Shown here: positions 35,438 through 44,157 of the stretch, piece after piece | How positions within the stretch are numbered: position 1 is the first letter of the stretch | Layout: every line of letters starts with the position of its first letter | Assembly: GCA_022843265.1 (NCBI GenBank) | Contig: JALHNZ010000006.1 | Coordinates: forward strand, 50,440-114,439 | Direction: 5' to 3' | From: Gemmatimonadaceae bacterium | Lineage (GTDB): Bacteria; Gemmatimonadota; Gemmatimonadetes; Gemmatimonadales; Gemmatimonadaceae | Length of the DNA stretch: 64,000 nucleotides | Position numbers and translations under genes: made by a program | The notes under the pieces: generated by a model | Databases searched by the model: none | Told to the model about the DNA's origin: nothing | What the model saw: the letters and a program-made list of their open reading frames with translations, nothing else

Positions 35438-36252
35438 ACACTCCAGGTGACAACATGCACGACCCATCGAATCCCTTGCACACCGCGCTGCCGAACAGCG
35501 CGGACGAATCACACGAGCTGCTGCTCGGCGAGTTGACCGCCGCGCTCGCCGCTGAGGCTGCGTCGTCGCTTGATGCGCTGCCTGAGTCCGCGTCTGCTCG
35601 TGCCATTCATGTAGGTGAGGCGATGGTGCGAGCGCAGGCGTCGTCCGTTGCGTCGGCGACAGCATCGCGTGTGAACGCTGATGCAACCACCACGGCGCCC
35701 ATTGTAGTGCAGCGTGTCGCGCCTGCTGAGAACTCGCTGTCGGGTTCACGCATGCGAACGGTTACCGCCTGGAGCGGCTGGCTAGCTGCTGCCGCAATGC
35801 TCGCGTTTGTAGTTCGCGCGCCTCGCGAGGTCACAGCGCCAGCGCCCGTTGTTGTCACCGCCGCCATGCTGCACGACTCGTTGGCACTAGCAGACAGCCA
35901 AGCCGTCGTTATCCAGTGGACACCGGCCAGTGATTCAACCGCACTCGGCGCTGCAGGCGATGTGGTGTGGAGCACCACCGCGCAGCGCGGTGTGATGCGC
36001 ATTGTCGGGCTCGCTCCTAATGATCGTAGCAAGTGGCAATATCAGTTGTGGATCTTCGACAAGAACCGTGACCAACGGTATCCCGTTGACGGCGGCGTGT
36101 TCGACATTCCCGCTGACGGCCGCGAAGTGTACGTGCCAATCGACGCGCGTGTACCGGTTGACGAAGCGACGCTGTTTGCGGTGACGATTGAACCAGCGGG
36201 CGGTGTGGTCGTGTCAACGCGTGAGCGGATTGCGTTGACGGCGGGGTTGTAG
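35434..36252 (+). CDS. RskA-like anti-sigma factor
   Basis: Protein of 272 residues, ATG overlapping the sigma gene stop (ATGA, 35434-35437). A helical N-terminal part (DESHELLLGELTAALAAEAA) is followed by a transmembrane segment near residues 108-125 (WSGWLAAAAMLAFVV) and an extracytoplasmic RskA-like C-terminal domain: QRGVMRIVGLAPNDRSKWQY, WIFDKNRDQRYPVDGG, and FAVTIEPAGGVVVSTRERI. This fits a membrane anti-sigma factor that releases its sigma factor after proteolysis. A zinc-binding motif is absent, as in RskA. The closest partner is the coupled ECF sigma. Confidence 0.85.
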   Translation: MNTPGDNMHDPSNPLHTALPNSADESHELLLGELTAALAAEAASSLDALPESASARAIHVGEAMVRAQASSVASATASRVNADATTTAPIVVQRVAPAENSLSGSRMRTVTAWSGWLAAAAMLAFVVRAPREVTAPAPVVVTAAMLHDSLALADSQAVVIQWTPASDSTALGAAGDVVWSTTAQRGVMRIVGLAPNDRSKWQYQLWIFDKNRDQRYPVDGGVFDIPADGREVYVPIDARVPVDEATLFAVTIEPAGGVVVSTRERIALTAGL

Positions 36253-36257
36253 ACGCG

Positions 36258-37511
36258 TTAGTTCACACCCACCAGTCGAAACCTCGCGACCTGCGGCTCG
36301 CCGTTGGCACCTTGCACCACCGCCCACACGGCGTTGCGCGCAAAGACTGGCGCCGGCCGAGCGCCGAACTCGTCCGGAACGGCAACAGACCCAAGAAACG
36401 TGCCGTCTTCTTCGAAGACGTCGAACGTGCGCCGCTCGGTGTAGCGCAGCACTACGCCGTTGTCGTCGGTCTCGGGCGTTGCACGTTCAACAGCGGCGCC
36501 TGCACGCAGCACCCACACGCGACCGTCACGCGCGGCGAACAGTTGTTCGAACGCTGGCTTGGTATCCGGAATGGGCGCGCCGTTCCACGTCCACGATGAA
36601 TCGAGCCAGCGCATGCCTGCAGTGACGCGTTCGGTCTCCTGCGCGCGTTCATTGTCTGCAACGCGTTGGGCCAGTACGTCTCGTTCAATCTGAAGCACGC
36701 GTTGTGGTTGCTGCAGGGTGATGCGATACGCATCCGAGTTGCCAGACACGAAGTAGCCACGCGGATGCCAGGTCCACTGCGATGACGTCGTCCACGGCAC
36801 CGGCAAACTCGCGTTGTTATTCCCACGGCGCGTGGTGACTTGTTCGCGTGCCGCACCTTGCACAGGCAGTGCGAGCGTGTCGATCACTGCGCCGTTCGGT
36901 GCAATGCGTACCAAGGCCATGGACACATTGTTGATGTCGGTGATTTCACGCGATGGTTGCAGCGTAAGCAGCGTATCACCATTCACGAACAGCGGCTCTC
37001 GCGATCTCCACTGCCCCGAGATCACCGACCATGTGTCTCTCGGCGTACCGTCGGGCGAAAACTTCTGCATTCGCGCATTGCCCGGATCACGCACCACAAC
37101 ATCCCCATTCGAAAGCACCGCGAGCCCCGCGTCTGGCGACCGAAACTCTCCGGGCCCTGCGCCATCGCGTCCCCAATCGGCGAGGTGCGCACCGGTGCTG
37201 TCGTACACACGAACGCTTCGCGCCTGTCCATCAAGCACGAGCAGACGACCACTCGCGTCGACCGCAATCGCATTGATGCTGCCAAACATGTAGCGTTCAT
37301 CGCCGTCTTCGACGCCAATGGTCAGGTCGCGTTCGAGCACAGCGGAGTCACCCCAGGTTGATCCTGAGATGGTGCGCACTACGGCGGTGTCACCGCGCTG
37401 CGTGCGGGATTGCACCAGTTCTGTGGAAACGGCGCTGTCTGACGGCTGACAGGCGAGCGTGAGAGAAACGATGCCAAGCGCGATGGCATGGCTGGCACGT
37501 GACGGGCCCAT
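36258..37511 (-). CDS. 6-bladed beta-propeller lipoprotein (propeller A)
   Basis: About 417 residues from ATG 37511; a longer frame to 37580 adds 23 residues before the signal. Lipobox: IALGIVSLTLACQPS. The propeller starts at TIGVEDGDERYMFGSINAIA. Repeated NHL-like blades include VDASGRLLVLDGQARSVRVY and LSNGDVVVRDPGNARMQKFS. The family signature GxGPGEF appears as GRDGAGPGEFRSP (about residue 105). It is the 3'-most of seven tandem paralogues transcribed leftwards. Known 6-bladed propellers of this type (PF17170-like) occur with Bacteroidota/Gemmatimonadota surface systems; their ligand is not established. Confidence 0.82.
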   Translation of the reverse strand: MGPSRASHAIALGIVSLTLACQPSDSAVSTELVQSRTQRGDTAVVRTISGSTWGDSAVLERDLTIGVEDGDERYMFGSINAIAVDASGRLLVLDGQARSVRVYDSTGAHLADWGRDGAGPGEFRSPDAGLAVLSNGDVVVRDPGNARMQKFSPDGTPRDTWSVISGQWRSREPLFVNGDTLLTLQPSREITDINNVSMALVRIAPNGAVIDTLALPVQGAAREQVTTRRGNNNASLPVPWTTSSQWTWHPRGYFVSGNSDAYRITLQQPQRVLQIERDVLAQRVADNERAQETERVTAGMRWLDSSWTWNGAPIPDTKPAFEQLFAARDGRVWVLRAGAAVERATPETDDNGVVLRYTERRTFDVFEEDGTFLGSVAVPDEFGARPAPVFARNAVWAVVQGANGEPQVARFRLVGVN

Positions 37512-37620
37512 GGCGGGGAGTGCTTGAGTCTCTTGTGAGCCATGATCGGCGCGGCCGCGGCGTTCAGGGATACTAAGCATTCGAACGAACGTTCGTCCCA
37601 GATGCGCCCCCGACTCTGCG

Positions 37621-38730
37621 TCAGCTCGTGCCGAGCTTCCATATACGAATCGCGATCAACCCCGCCGCGGTCTCAACGATTTCGCTGGCATACCCCGGCG
37701 CCGGAAATCCGAGAAACGCCCCGCTCACTTCTCGTGACGCAAGCAGCGCACCGGACTTCACATCGAACACCTCGATCACTCCCTCAAACAATCGACTGTT
37801 CTCTGTAAACGAAGGCATGTTGCGAATCGGAACCGGACGGTTCGCATCCACACCGCGCGGCGTTGCTGGCACCCAGTTGCGATGCGCTCGACGCACCAGC
37901 ACCCACAGTCGCCCGTGGTCGTCGCTCGAAATGGCTGCAATGCGCGCACGCGGTGGCGCGCTCCACGGCGCTCCTGGCAGTGCGGGTTCACTGGTAAACC
38001 ATGGCACATCCCGCTGGATCGTTTGCACCACCGTGCCGTCGCGCGATAGTAGTTCGATACGGTATGCGTTCCCCCGCGCCGCCCAGATGTGTGCCGAATC
38101 CATTGGAGCCACTACACCAAGCAGCGCGTCGGCCTCTTCAACCGCGTGCTCAGGCCCAAAGCGAACCGACAGCGCATCGGACCACCTGCGCAGCGCTGGT
38201 GGCATCACACCCTTTCCGTATCGCACATACGCCGCGGAAAGAATGCCGTCGCGAGTGGGCTCGCCGAGCAGCGGCTCTTCTACCTTGACGCTGCGCGCAT
38301 ACGCCAGGCTCGGCGGTGGTGCATACGCGTGTGCGGTAAAAAAGCCGTCTACAATCCAAAGTGTATCGGCGGCGCCAAAACCAACGGCGCTCACCTCCCG
38401 AAACTCTCCCGGTCCTCCGCCTTTCTGACCAACAAGTTGCGAGAACTCACCGCTCGCGGAGAAAACCGCCACGCCTCCAGACGGCTGATCTTCGCGATAC
38501 GCGGCGATGTAACCCGAACGCGAAATCGCGGGAACGCGTGGTTGCAGATCCACGCTGTCACCGCTGGAGGAGATCGTCACAGAATCGCTGAGTGTGATGA
38601 CAACCCGAGCGCGCGTTGCGTCATTTTTGTCTCGGCAGCCGAGAACCGCAGCAAGCACGACGCATAGCAGTGCGATACGAGGCGCAAGGTTGTCACGCAC
38701 CACCACTCTCGAAAGCACTGCGCGAAGCAT
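37621..38730 (-). CDS. 6-bladed beta-propeller lipoprotein (propeller B)
   Basis: 369 residues from ATG 38730 (a GTG just before is also possible). Lipobox: ALLCVVLAAVLGCRDKN. The signature block is GQKGGGPGEFREVSAV. Blade-like pieces include GFGAADTLWIVDGFFTAHAY and AAISSDDHGRLWVLVRRAH. The upstream paralogue stop is 7 bp from this ATG, so the genes are probably co-transcribed. It is as divergent from its neighbours as they are from one another; only the signature and blade pattern remain. No catalytic motif. Confidence 0.78.
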   Translation of the reverse strand: MLRAVLSRVVVRDNLAPRIALLCVVLAAVLGCRDKNDATRARVVITLSDSVTISSSGDSVDLQPRVPAISRSGYIAAYREDQPSGGVAVFSASGEFSQLVGQKGGGPGEFREVSAVGFGAADTLWIVDGFFTAHAYAPPPSLAYARSVKVEEPLLGEPTRDGILSAAYVRYGKGVMPPALRRWSDALSVRFGPEHAVEEADALLGVVAPMDSAHIWAARGNAYRIELLSRDGTVVQTIQRDVPWFTSEPALPGAPWSAPPRARIAAISSDDHGRLWVLVRRAHRNWVPATPRGVDANRPVPIRNMPSFTENSRLFEGVIEVFDVKSGALLASREVSGAFLGFPAPGYASEIVETAAGLIAIRIWKLGTS

Positions 38731-38736
38731 CACGGC

Positions 38737-39852
38737 TCAGCGGGCGGGAGTATTACGCGTCAACGCAACGGGTGTCTCCAACACAGTCCATGCACATCCT
38801 TCAGAGGAAACCGTGTATCGTCGCTGCGTTGCACGCACTGTGCCATCGTCATGCACGGTACGCGCAAGCATCAGCACGGTATCGCCGCTGAACACGACGC
38901 GCGCGAGATCCACAGACGGAAGCCGGATCGGCTCGTCAACACACGCTCGGCTGAGATCGGCCGATACAATGCTCGCCCAGTACGTCGTGTTTGAGTACTC
39001 CACTTGTGTAGCCGCTTGCACAAAGTCGGTATCCGCGTGCACCACGAGATAGTTGCCGTCCGACAACTGCGTTACACCCATGGAGAGTGACGCGAGAAAA
39101 CGATCCGTTTCGGCCGTGAGCGCAGCCGTCTGTTCAATCAGGTCCGCTGGCACACCGAGCCGCTCTCGACGTGGTAGCGTAATGTACGAATGCGCGACGC
39201 CCTGTGCATCAGTGATGTACAATCGATCGTCGGCCGGCATGAGCGCGACCCAGCTGCTACCGTATGGTGCCAGTGACGGTTCGCCACCGCGTGAATACGC
39301 CGAGGTGCTTTGCGCGATCAGCGTAGGCGCCGACCCCCAGCGTTCAATCGAATCGGTGGCCAGCACCCAGCGCACGAACGGTTGTGCATCGAGCGTGACC
39401 GGCATGAACACAGTGTCGCCGCGAATGCGCCACTGTTGTCCGGCGAAGAATCGGAATGGCATGGGCACTTCGCGTTGCAGCGTTCCGTCTGCGATTCGCA
39501 GCACGACTATTCTGTTGCGCTGCGGGTCCATACCGGCCAGCAACGTGTCGCCCGGGAGTGGGATGATGGCCGAGACACGACCGAACTCGCCCGGACCACC
39601 GCCTGGTCTGCCGAGTGCGCGGATCAGTGCACCGCGCGGAGAGAAGTGCAGTGCGGTTGTGCGAAAGTCGAGCAGGATGGAGCCGTCTGCGAGCACCGCC
39701 TGCGTGCGCCCGTTCAGGAACGGCATGGTGTCCGGAATGGCGAGGTCGGTGTTGTCGAGTTGCGTAACGAGCGGCGATTCGCGCGGCGGTGACTCAGCAC
39801 CGCAGGCTGCGATCGTCGACGCCAAGAGCGCCGTCGTGGTCACGCGAAACAT
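38737..39852 (-). CDS. 6-bladed beta-propeller lipoprotein (propeller C)
   Basis: About 371 residues from ATG 39852 (MFRVTTTALLASTIAACGAE, lipobox STIAAC); an upstream ATG at 39900 would add 16 residues. The signature block is GRPGGGPGEFGRVSAI. Blades include QAVLADGSILLDFRTTALHF and IPLPGDTLLAGMDPQRNRIV, then DRLYITDAQGVAHSYI. Towards the C terminus ATQVEYSNTTYWASI and a Cys in LSRACVDEPI are seen. Lipid-anchored periplasmic or surface location. Probably one transcript with propellers A and B; 7-bp spacing to B. Confidence 0.78.
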   Translation of the reverse strand: MFRVTTTALLASTIAACGAESPPRESPLVTQLDNTDLAIPDTMPFLNGRTQAVLADGSILLDFRTTALHFSPRGALIRALGRPGGGPGEFGRVSAIIPLPGDTLLAGMDPQRNRIVVLRIADGTLQREVPMPFRFFAGQQWRIRGDTVFMPVTLDAQPFVRWVLATDSIERWGSAPTLIAQSTSAYSRGGEPSLAPYGSSWVALMPADDRLYITDAQGVAHSYITLPRRERLGVPADLIEQTAALTAETDRFLASLSMGVTQLSDGNYLVVHADTDFVQAATQVEYSNTTYWASIVSADLSRACVDEPIRLPSVDLARVVFSGDTVLMLARTVHDDGTVRATQRRYTVSSEGCAWTVLETPVALTRNTPAR

Positions 39853-40005
39853 CGTTCCGTTGCACCGCCCTCGTATGCGCAAATGGCCTGTCAGCGTCAT
39901 GTTTGCATGGCTTGAGCGATGTGCAAAACGAAAGGTGCTTGTCTTCTGCGAACCTCAGGAACAACTCAGCGGTCACCTTTAGGCCGACGGCGCTGCTGGC
40001 AATTC

Positions 40006-41196
40006 CTACCGTGCATTCCGCGTCAATGCATACTGCAGTACATACTCCCGGCCCAGTAGGTCTTTGGCCACGCCGAGTATCCAGTCGGTGCCGACCTGAT
40101 CAACGCGCAGGCGACGCGGAACAACCACCCTCGCCTTGGTGGCACCTCGACTATCCACGACCAGCAAGTGTGTTTCATCCTGCTCACTTGCTACGGCGAG
40201 CTCCACCCACATCTCGCCGTTCGAGCCGCCTGTGAACCGTGTGAAATGCGGGAGCGTGCTGGGAAGGTTGCCACGCGCATACATGGCGCGCACCCGTTCG
40301 CGTGCGGCGCCATCTGCCGCGTTTTCCAGCGCTTCGGCGCGACGTGTTTCGACAAGCTTGGGCGTTAGCGCAGCTGGTGCATTCGACAGCCTCAGCGTAC
40401 GCTCGGTTGCACCATTCACGTTGACCACGCGGATGGCACCAGTGCGTGCGTTGCCAATCCAGAATGAGTTGCCCGACACGCCCGTCACGAGCAAACTGCC
40501 GAACGCAGAACCCACGACGCCCGGTTCACCATTCGCCGCGGCATAGCCAAACATCTCCAGCGACGGCACCGAGCCGATCGACACCCAGCGCGGCGTAGCG
40601 CCCGTCGAATACACGCCAAGCGGCAGCGAATCAACGCGCGACTGACCAGCACCGAGTGGCGCAGCAACGCGGAATCCGCCTACCGCCGCCAGTACATGCC
40701 CACTCGGCGTCCGAAGCATCGGATTTAGAGAGGCAGGCGCTCCCGGTGCACCACGCAGCGCGAATCGTGATGTGCCGCCGTTGCGCGTGAAGACGTGAAC
40801 TTGCGCCGTTCCCGGCGGTTGCTCAAGAACGAACACACTGTCGGCCGCCGTACTGACCGCAAAGTTGCGCGCGTCGAACTCACCCGGACCACGTCCGCGT
40901 CTGCTGCGTCTGGCCACGAAAGCGCCGTTGGCGTCAAACACGCGCACTTCGTTCACGCTGCCATCAACAACGATGAGATGACCCGTGTGAAGTCGAGCCG
41001 CGACTGCGCGGGAAAAGATCGTTTCGTCTGCGGCGTCGCTTCCAATGGTGTGCGTGGGGGACGATGAGACGCGCCACGTCGGTTGGGCGAGGAGCGTGTG
41101 CGCGCTACGTGAGGCAAGCAGTGCCACTACGGCCGCGCAACAACCGAGTCGCCTCAGACAAAGCGCTGCCCACACGTGAACCTGGGGTTCTGACAC
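40006..41196 (-). CDS. 6-bladed beta-propeller secreted protein (propeller D)
   Basis: 396 residues from GTG 41196 (GAGG five bases upstream). A signal peptide (LGCCAAVVALLASRSAHTLLAQP) with a type I cleavage site and no lipobox Cys at the end, so the mature protein is probably soluble in the periplasm or secreted. Signature: RRGRGPGEFDARNF. Blades: TGHLIVVDGSVNEVRVFDAN and the later SGNSFWIGNARTGAIRVVNV. The start codon lies inside a duplicated fragment (41189-41224, see repeat), so the 5' end of this gene was formed at a duplication boundary. Confidence 0.75.
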   Translation of the reverse strand: MSEPQVHVWAALCLRRLGCCAAVVALLASRSAHTLLAQPTWRVSSSPTHTIGSDAADETIFSRAVAARLHTGHLIVVDGSVNEVRVFDANGAFVARRSRRGRGPGEFDARNFAVSTAADSVFVLEQPPGTAQVHVFTRNGGTSRFALRGAPGAPASLNPMLRTPSGHVLAAVGGFRVAAPLGAGQSRVDSLPLGVYSTGATPRWVSIGSVPSLEMFGYAAANGEPGVVGSAFGSLLVTGVSGNSFWIGNARTGAIRVVNVNGATERTLRLSNAPAALTPKLVETRRAEALENAADGAARERVRAMYARGNLPSTLPHFTRFTGGSNGEMWVELAVASEQDETHLLVVDSRGATKARVVVPRRLRVDQVGTDWILGVAKDLLGREYVLQYALTRNAR

Positions 41197-41224
41197 ATTG
41201 CCTCGCGCTTTCCAACGGGTTCGC
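41189..41224. repeat. Duplicated fragment, copy 1 (with 42882-42917)
   Basis: 36 bases, 32 of which match 42882-42917. The copy includes the shared TCTGACACAT and CGCTTTCCAACG blocks. In reverse complement both copies can be read as an alpha/beta-hydrolase-like phrase: here ANPLESARQCVR, there ANTLESVRLCVR. It marks the start of propeller D here and the hydrolase remnant in the other copy. Confidence 0.7.
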
Positions 41225-41349
41225 TGCTTGCTTGAAGCTCCGTCTCACTTTCAGCTACGATGGAGCACGTCAACGACACGCCGGGTAAGCGCAGTCAGCA
41301 GCGTCTCGCGAAACGGTTGCATCGCGAGCGCTTTTTCTTCAGCCTCTCC
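41197..41349 (-). pseudogene. Decayed propeller/hydrolase fragment between propellers D and E
   Basis: This gap holds no intact gene. On the minus strand one frame reads, after the propeller E stop, MQPFRETLLTALTRRVVDVL then HRS and a stop. Its RRVVDVLHRS resembles PRVVDVINRS in the C-terminal part of propeller F. Further 3' comes ANPLESARQCVR, the counterpart of ANTLESVRLCVR in the 42582-42983 remnant. The same order of pieces in both places, with an internal deletion here, suggests a duplicated and decayed propeller-hydrolase unit. This is inferred from short matches only. Confidence 0.4.
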
Positions 41350-42585
41350 CTACTCAGGGATTCGCAGCCGCACCAACCGTTCCAGATCATCGTCGTCCCG
41401 CTGAACTCCCCAGAGTGTTGTGCCCGATGCGGCAAATACCCTGATATTGCGAGGCGAGCGTAGCACGGTTGGAGCAGCCTTTTGCCCTAGCGGGATTTTG
41501 ACCCACGTTCCCGAATGCCCTACGCCTTCACGCGTCAGCTCGAACCTTTCAAGCAGGATGTAGCCACCGGCTTGATCGCATACCATAGCGGCGGCTAGTG
41601 GACGCGTAGTTCCGATGAATACTTGTACCGAACCATCGGACTCGCTTTCTCTGACTAAACGCTCAACAGTTGAATCGTGGGCAGACATGTTTGCTCCGAT
41701 CAGAGCGCGCCTGTTGAGGTGTCTTATGAAGTTTAGCTGTTCCTCGCGGCTGAGAGTTGCGCCCTGAACCTGCATCAACGTCTGGTCAACCTCGAATCGT
41801 GGGCCCTCGGCGTTGCCCGTAAAGCTTCTGATCGATTGCGCAACTGGATCTAGCACGAAGAGTCCCGCATCGCCTGTTGCGCAAGCCAGCGGATGGTCGG
41901 GGAGATACGTGGCCGTAACGGGCGTCCCCGAGTCGATGGGTGCGAAGCGGGTGATCGTATCCGTAATCACCTGACCCTCGACTGCAAGTATCAAAGCGCG
42001 ACGGAAGGATCGAGGATAGAAAAGTGCAGAGTCTGGCTTGAACAGCTGGAAGCGCTGACCCTCCGATGTTGCCGTCACCGGGATGTGCGCGAGAAGTGGT
42101 ACAATGTCTGTCCGTGCATCCACCGAGGTTGGAAATGGCGCGTCACGTAGCGTCGAGTCGAGCGATATGAGCGCGCGTCGGCCGAGGTCAACTACCCTGG
42201 GTAGTGAAGCACCTCGATGAGGCGCGAACGCGATCGGAAAGCGCAGCTCAAATGGGCCACTACCCTTGCGGGCTACTCGAGTGGCGCTATCGCTTTCCAT
42301 ATCAAGCAGATCAACAGTGGCCTCACGATGAGACAGCACAAGCGCTTTGTTACCGTCCAGGGCGTGAACTGCAGTGACGTCGAACAATGACGCTGAATGT
42401 GCTCGATCAATGATGAGCTCAGTTGGTTGACCCGAGCCTCCAGTCGTGCGCTCGGACGCGCAAGAGCTAACCAGCAGAGCAAGGAAAACCGTAGTCGCAG
42501 TGGCACTGACGCGTGGCCGGCGTGAAAGCAGGGCCTGGCGAGATGCGGTTTTCGAACTAAGTGTCTCCGTGTCGCCCCCGCTCAT
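41350..42585 (-). CDS. 6-bladed beta-propeller-like lipoprotein (propeller E)
   Basis: About 411 residues from ATG 42585, preferred over 42615 because AGGAG stands upstream and the ATG overlaps the previous stop (ATGA, 42582-42585). Lipobox: FLALLVSSCASE. The signature is degenerate: ARKGSGPFELRFPIAF instead of GxGPGEF. Other pieces: AVHALDGNKALVLSHREATV and CATGDAGLFVLDPVAQSIRS. It is the most divergent member of the array but keeps length, signal and context. Probably a lipid-anchored envelope protein. Confidence 0.72.
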   Translation of the reverse strand: MSGGDTETLSSKTASRQALLSRRPRVSATATTVFLALLVSSCASERTTGGSGQPTELIIDRAHSASLFDVTAVHALDGNKALVLSHREATVDLLDMESDSATRVARKGSGPFELRFPIAFAPHRGASLPRVVDLGRRALISLDSTLRDAPFPTSVDARTDIVPLLAHIPVTATSEGQRFQLFKPDSALFYPRSFRRALILAVEGQVITDTITRFAPIDSGTPVTATYLPDHPLACATGDAGLFVLDPVAQSIRSFTGNAEGPRFEVDQTLMQVQGATLSREEQLNFIRHLNRRALIGANMSAHDSTVERLVRESESDGSVQVFIGTTRPLAAAMVCDQAGGYILLERFELTREGVGHSGTWVKIPLGQKAAPTVLRSPRNIRVFAASGTTLWGVQRDDDDLERLVRLRIPE

Positions 42586-42983
42586 GGAACCACACTCCTG
42601 CCTACTCGTTGGCACGAGACTAGTCGCTCATCCCTCGCTGTTCTCATAGCGTTGCTTTGCGTTGCCAATCGTGTGATGAAGGATACGATCTCACGAAGAG
42701 TGCCCTCGTGTGGTTTCCACCGGTGATGCTCCATATCCGTGAAGGTATGATCTGTATCTGCAAAGCGAACGCAGCGCAGCTCACTCGCGCGACCCGGGTT
42801 GACGAGACGAAGAATGCTATCTGCTTGGAGCGGATCCACGTCTATGTCGCGATCGCCCTGAACGATGAGCACCGGAGACGCTCTGACACATAGCCTCACG
42901 CTTTCCAACGTATTCGCAGTTTCCATCGAAGCGCTTAATGATGTTTCAAGGATAGCCGTAGCGCCACAACTCCTGCACACCAT
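42582..42983 (-). pseudogene. Truncated alpha/beta-hydrolase remnant (C-terminal part only)
   Basis: Frame of 133 residues that begins inside the propeller F gene. It contains the C-terminal third of a serine alpha/beta hydrolase: VRASPVLIVQGDRDIDVDPL (acid residue in GDRD) and ELRCVRFADTDHTFTDMEHH (catalytic His in DTDH), then a final helix LREIVSFITRLATQ. The nucleophile elbow GxSxG and everything before it are missing, so it is inactive. Its stop overlaps the propeller E start (ATGA), which suggests an ancestral coupled hydrolase-propeller unit. It could still be translated as a short peptide. Confidence 0.65.
42882..42917. repeat. Duplicated fragment, copy 2 (with 41189-41224)
   Basis: Partner of the copy at 41189-41224; 32 of 36 positions match, and downstream similarity fades quickly. 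Here it lies inside the hydrolase remnant, upstream of the GDRD segment. Confidence 0.7.
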
Positions 42984-44064
42984 CGGAATCAGTGACGATC
43001 ACGTAGAGCCCACGTTTTTCGCTGCCCACCAGCGCGGCGCCGTGCGGCAACTGCATTTGCGTTACTCGCGTTCCGCTTCGATTGATCACATCAACGACAC
43101 GCGGTCCCCGGTCAAGTTGTCGACGATGTACATACAGGCGGCCGTCGTCGGCCGCCAGCACTGGGTGTGTGAGCACCATCTCGAGCGCCGGCACGTGAGC
43201 TGACCAGAACGGGAAATCCGACGGTGATAGCTTGACCGAGCCATCATCGTCACTCCACCGAAGCGCCAGGACAGATCGCTTGATTTGATCCGTGACGCGC
43301 ATTGGTGCTTCAACTATTGGTCCAACGCTCGCGCGGCCGTTCGGCTCGATAAACTCAACGCGATACGGATTCAGGTATACTACCGCAATCGTACCATCGC
43401 GAAATGTTGTCGCCCACTCGCTCGCGCGGAGCGGGTTGACGACCTGGTGCACCGTTCGCCTTCCTCGGAGCGTTACTGCTTGTTGAACGGATGGGCCATC
43501 GTAGCCGCCGCGAAGCGTGCGAATCGAATCAACCCTGTCTGAGCCAAGATGAAACCGCAGCACGCGAATCGAATCAGCTCCTGAAGGCTGACCTGCGTAT
43601 CGCCACGGGACATCCTTCCGCGGAATGGCGAACCCGGCGAGCTGGAGTACGCGACCCTTTGAGTCGATGGACTCAAGCTCAGCGCCGAGTGCGCTAGCCA
43701 ACGCCTTCGCAACGTCCGGCAGCGGAGCAAAACGAGTTCCGACGAGCAAGAGCCACCGGCGGTTTGAGCCATCGACCACAAGCGTGGTGTCGCCTCCAAG
43801 AGCGAACAGTCGGGCAGGCTGCCGGTATTCCGCGGGGCCGTCGCCTTCTCGACCGACTTGTCGTGGCACTCTTCCGACGGAAACTGCAAAGAGCGCGCGT
43901 TCCTGCGTGTCCGTGTACAACAGCGTCCCGTCTGACAGCTCGCGCACAGCACTTACTCGAGAAAGGTCAGTCGCGATGCGCACTTTTTCTGAAGGCTGTG
44001 CGCCGAGGGGAGTACGGGCGCCGAGCGCAATCGCAAATAGGAGTACTGCCTGGGTGAGTCGCAT
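42946..44064 (-). CDS. 6-bladed beta-propeller secreted protein (propeller F)
   Basis: About 372 residues from ATG 44064 (MRLTQAVLLFAIALGARTPL, cleavage at GAQ-P); a longer frame to 44106 adds 14 residues. No lipobox, so soluble secreted. Signature variant: GREGDGPAEYRQPARLF. Blades: SDGTLLYTDTQERALFAVSV, GDTTLVVDGSNRRWLLLVG, and the C-terminal DRGPRVVDVINRSGTRVTQM. It lies next to a hydrolase remnant that begins within its last codons. Short C-terminal pieces recur in the decayed stretch 41197-41349. Confidence 0.78.
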   Translation of the reverse strand: MRLTQAVLLFAIALGARTPLGAQPSEKVRIATDLSRVSAVRELSDGTLLYTDTQERALFAVSVGRVPRQVGREGDGPAEYRQPARLFALGGDTTLVVDGSNRRWLLLVGTRFAPLPDVAKALASALGAELESIDSKGRVLQLAGFAIPRKDVPWRYAGQPSGADSIRVLRFHLGSDRVDSIRTLRGGYDGPSVQQAVTLRGRRTVHQVVNPLRASEWATTFRDGTIAVVYLNPYRVEFIEPNGRASVGPIVEAPMRVTDQIKRSVLALRWSDDDGSVKLSPSDFPFWSAHVPALEMVLTHPVLAADDGRLYVHRRQLDRGPRVVDVINRSGTRVTQMQLPHGAALVGSEKRGLYVIVTDSDGVQELWRYGYP

Positions 44065-44157
44065 GTGAGGTTGGAGCCAGTTGTCACGACACGCTACTGA
44101 TAGCATAAGAAAATGCTATGAGCAGCGAGCAGTCGTTACTCCCATTTTTTGTCTGCA

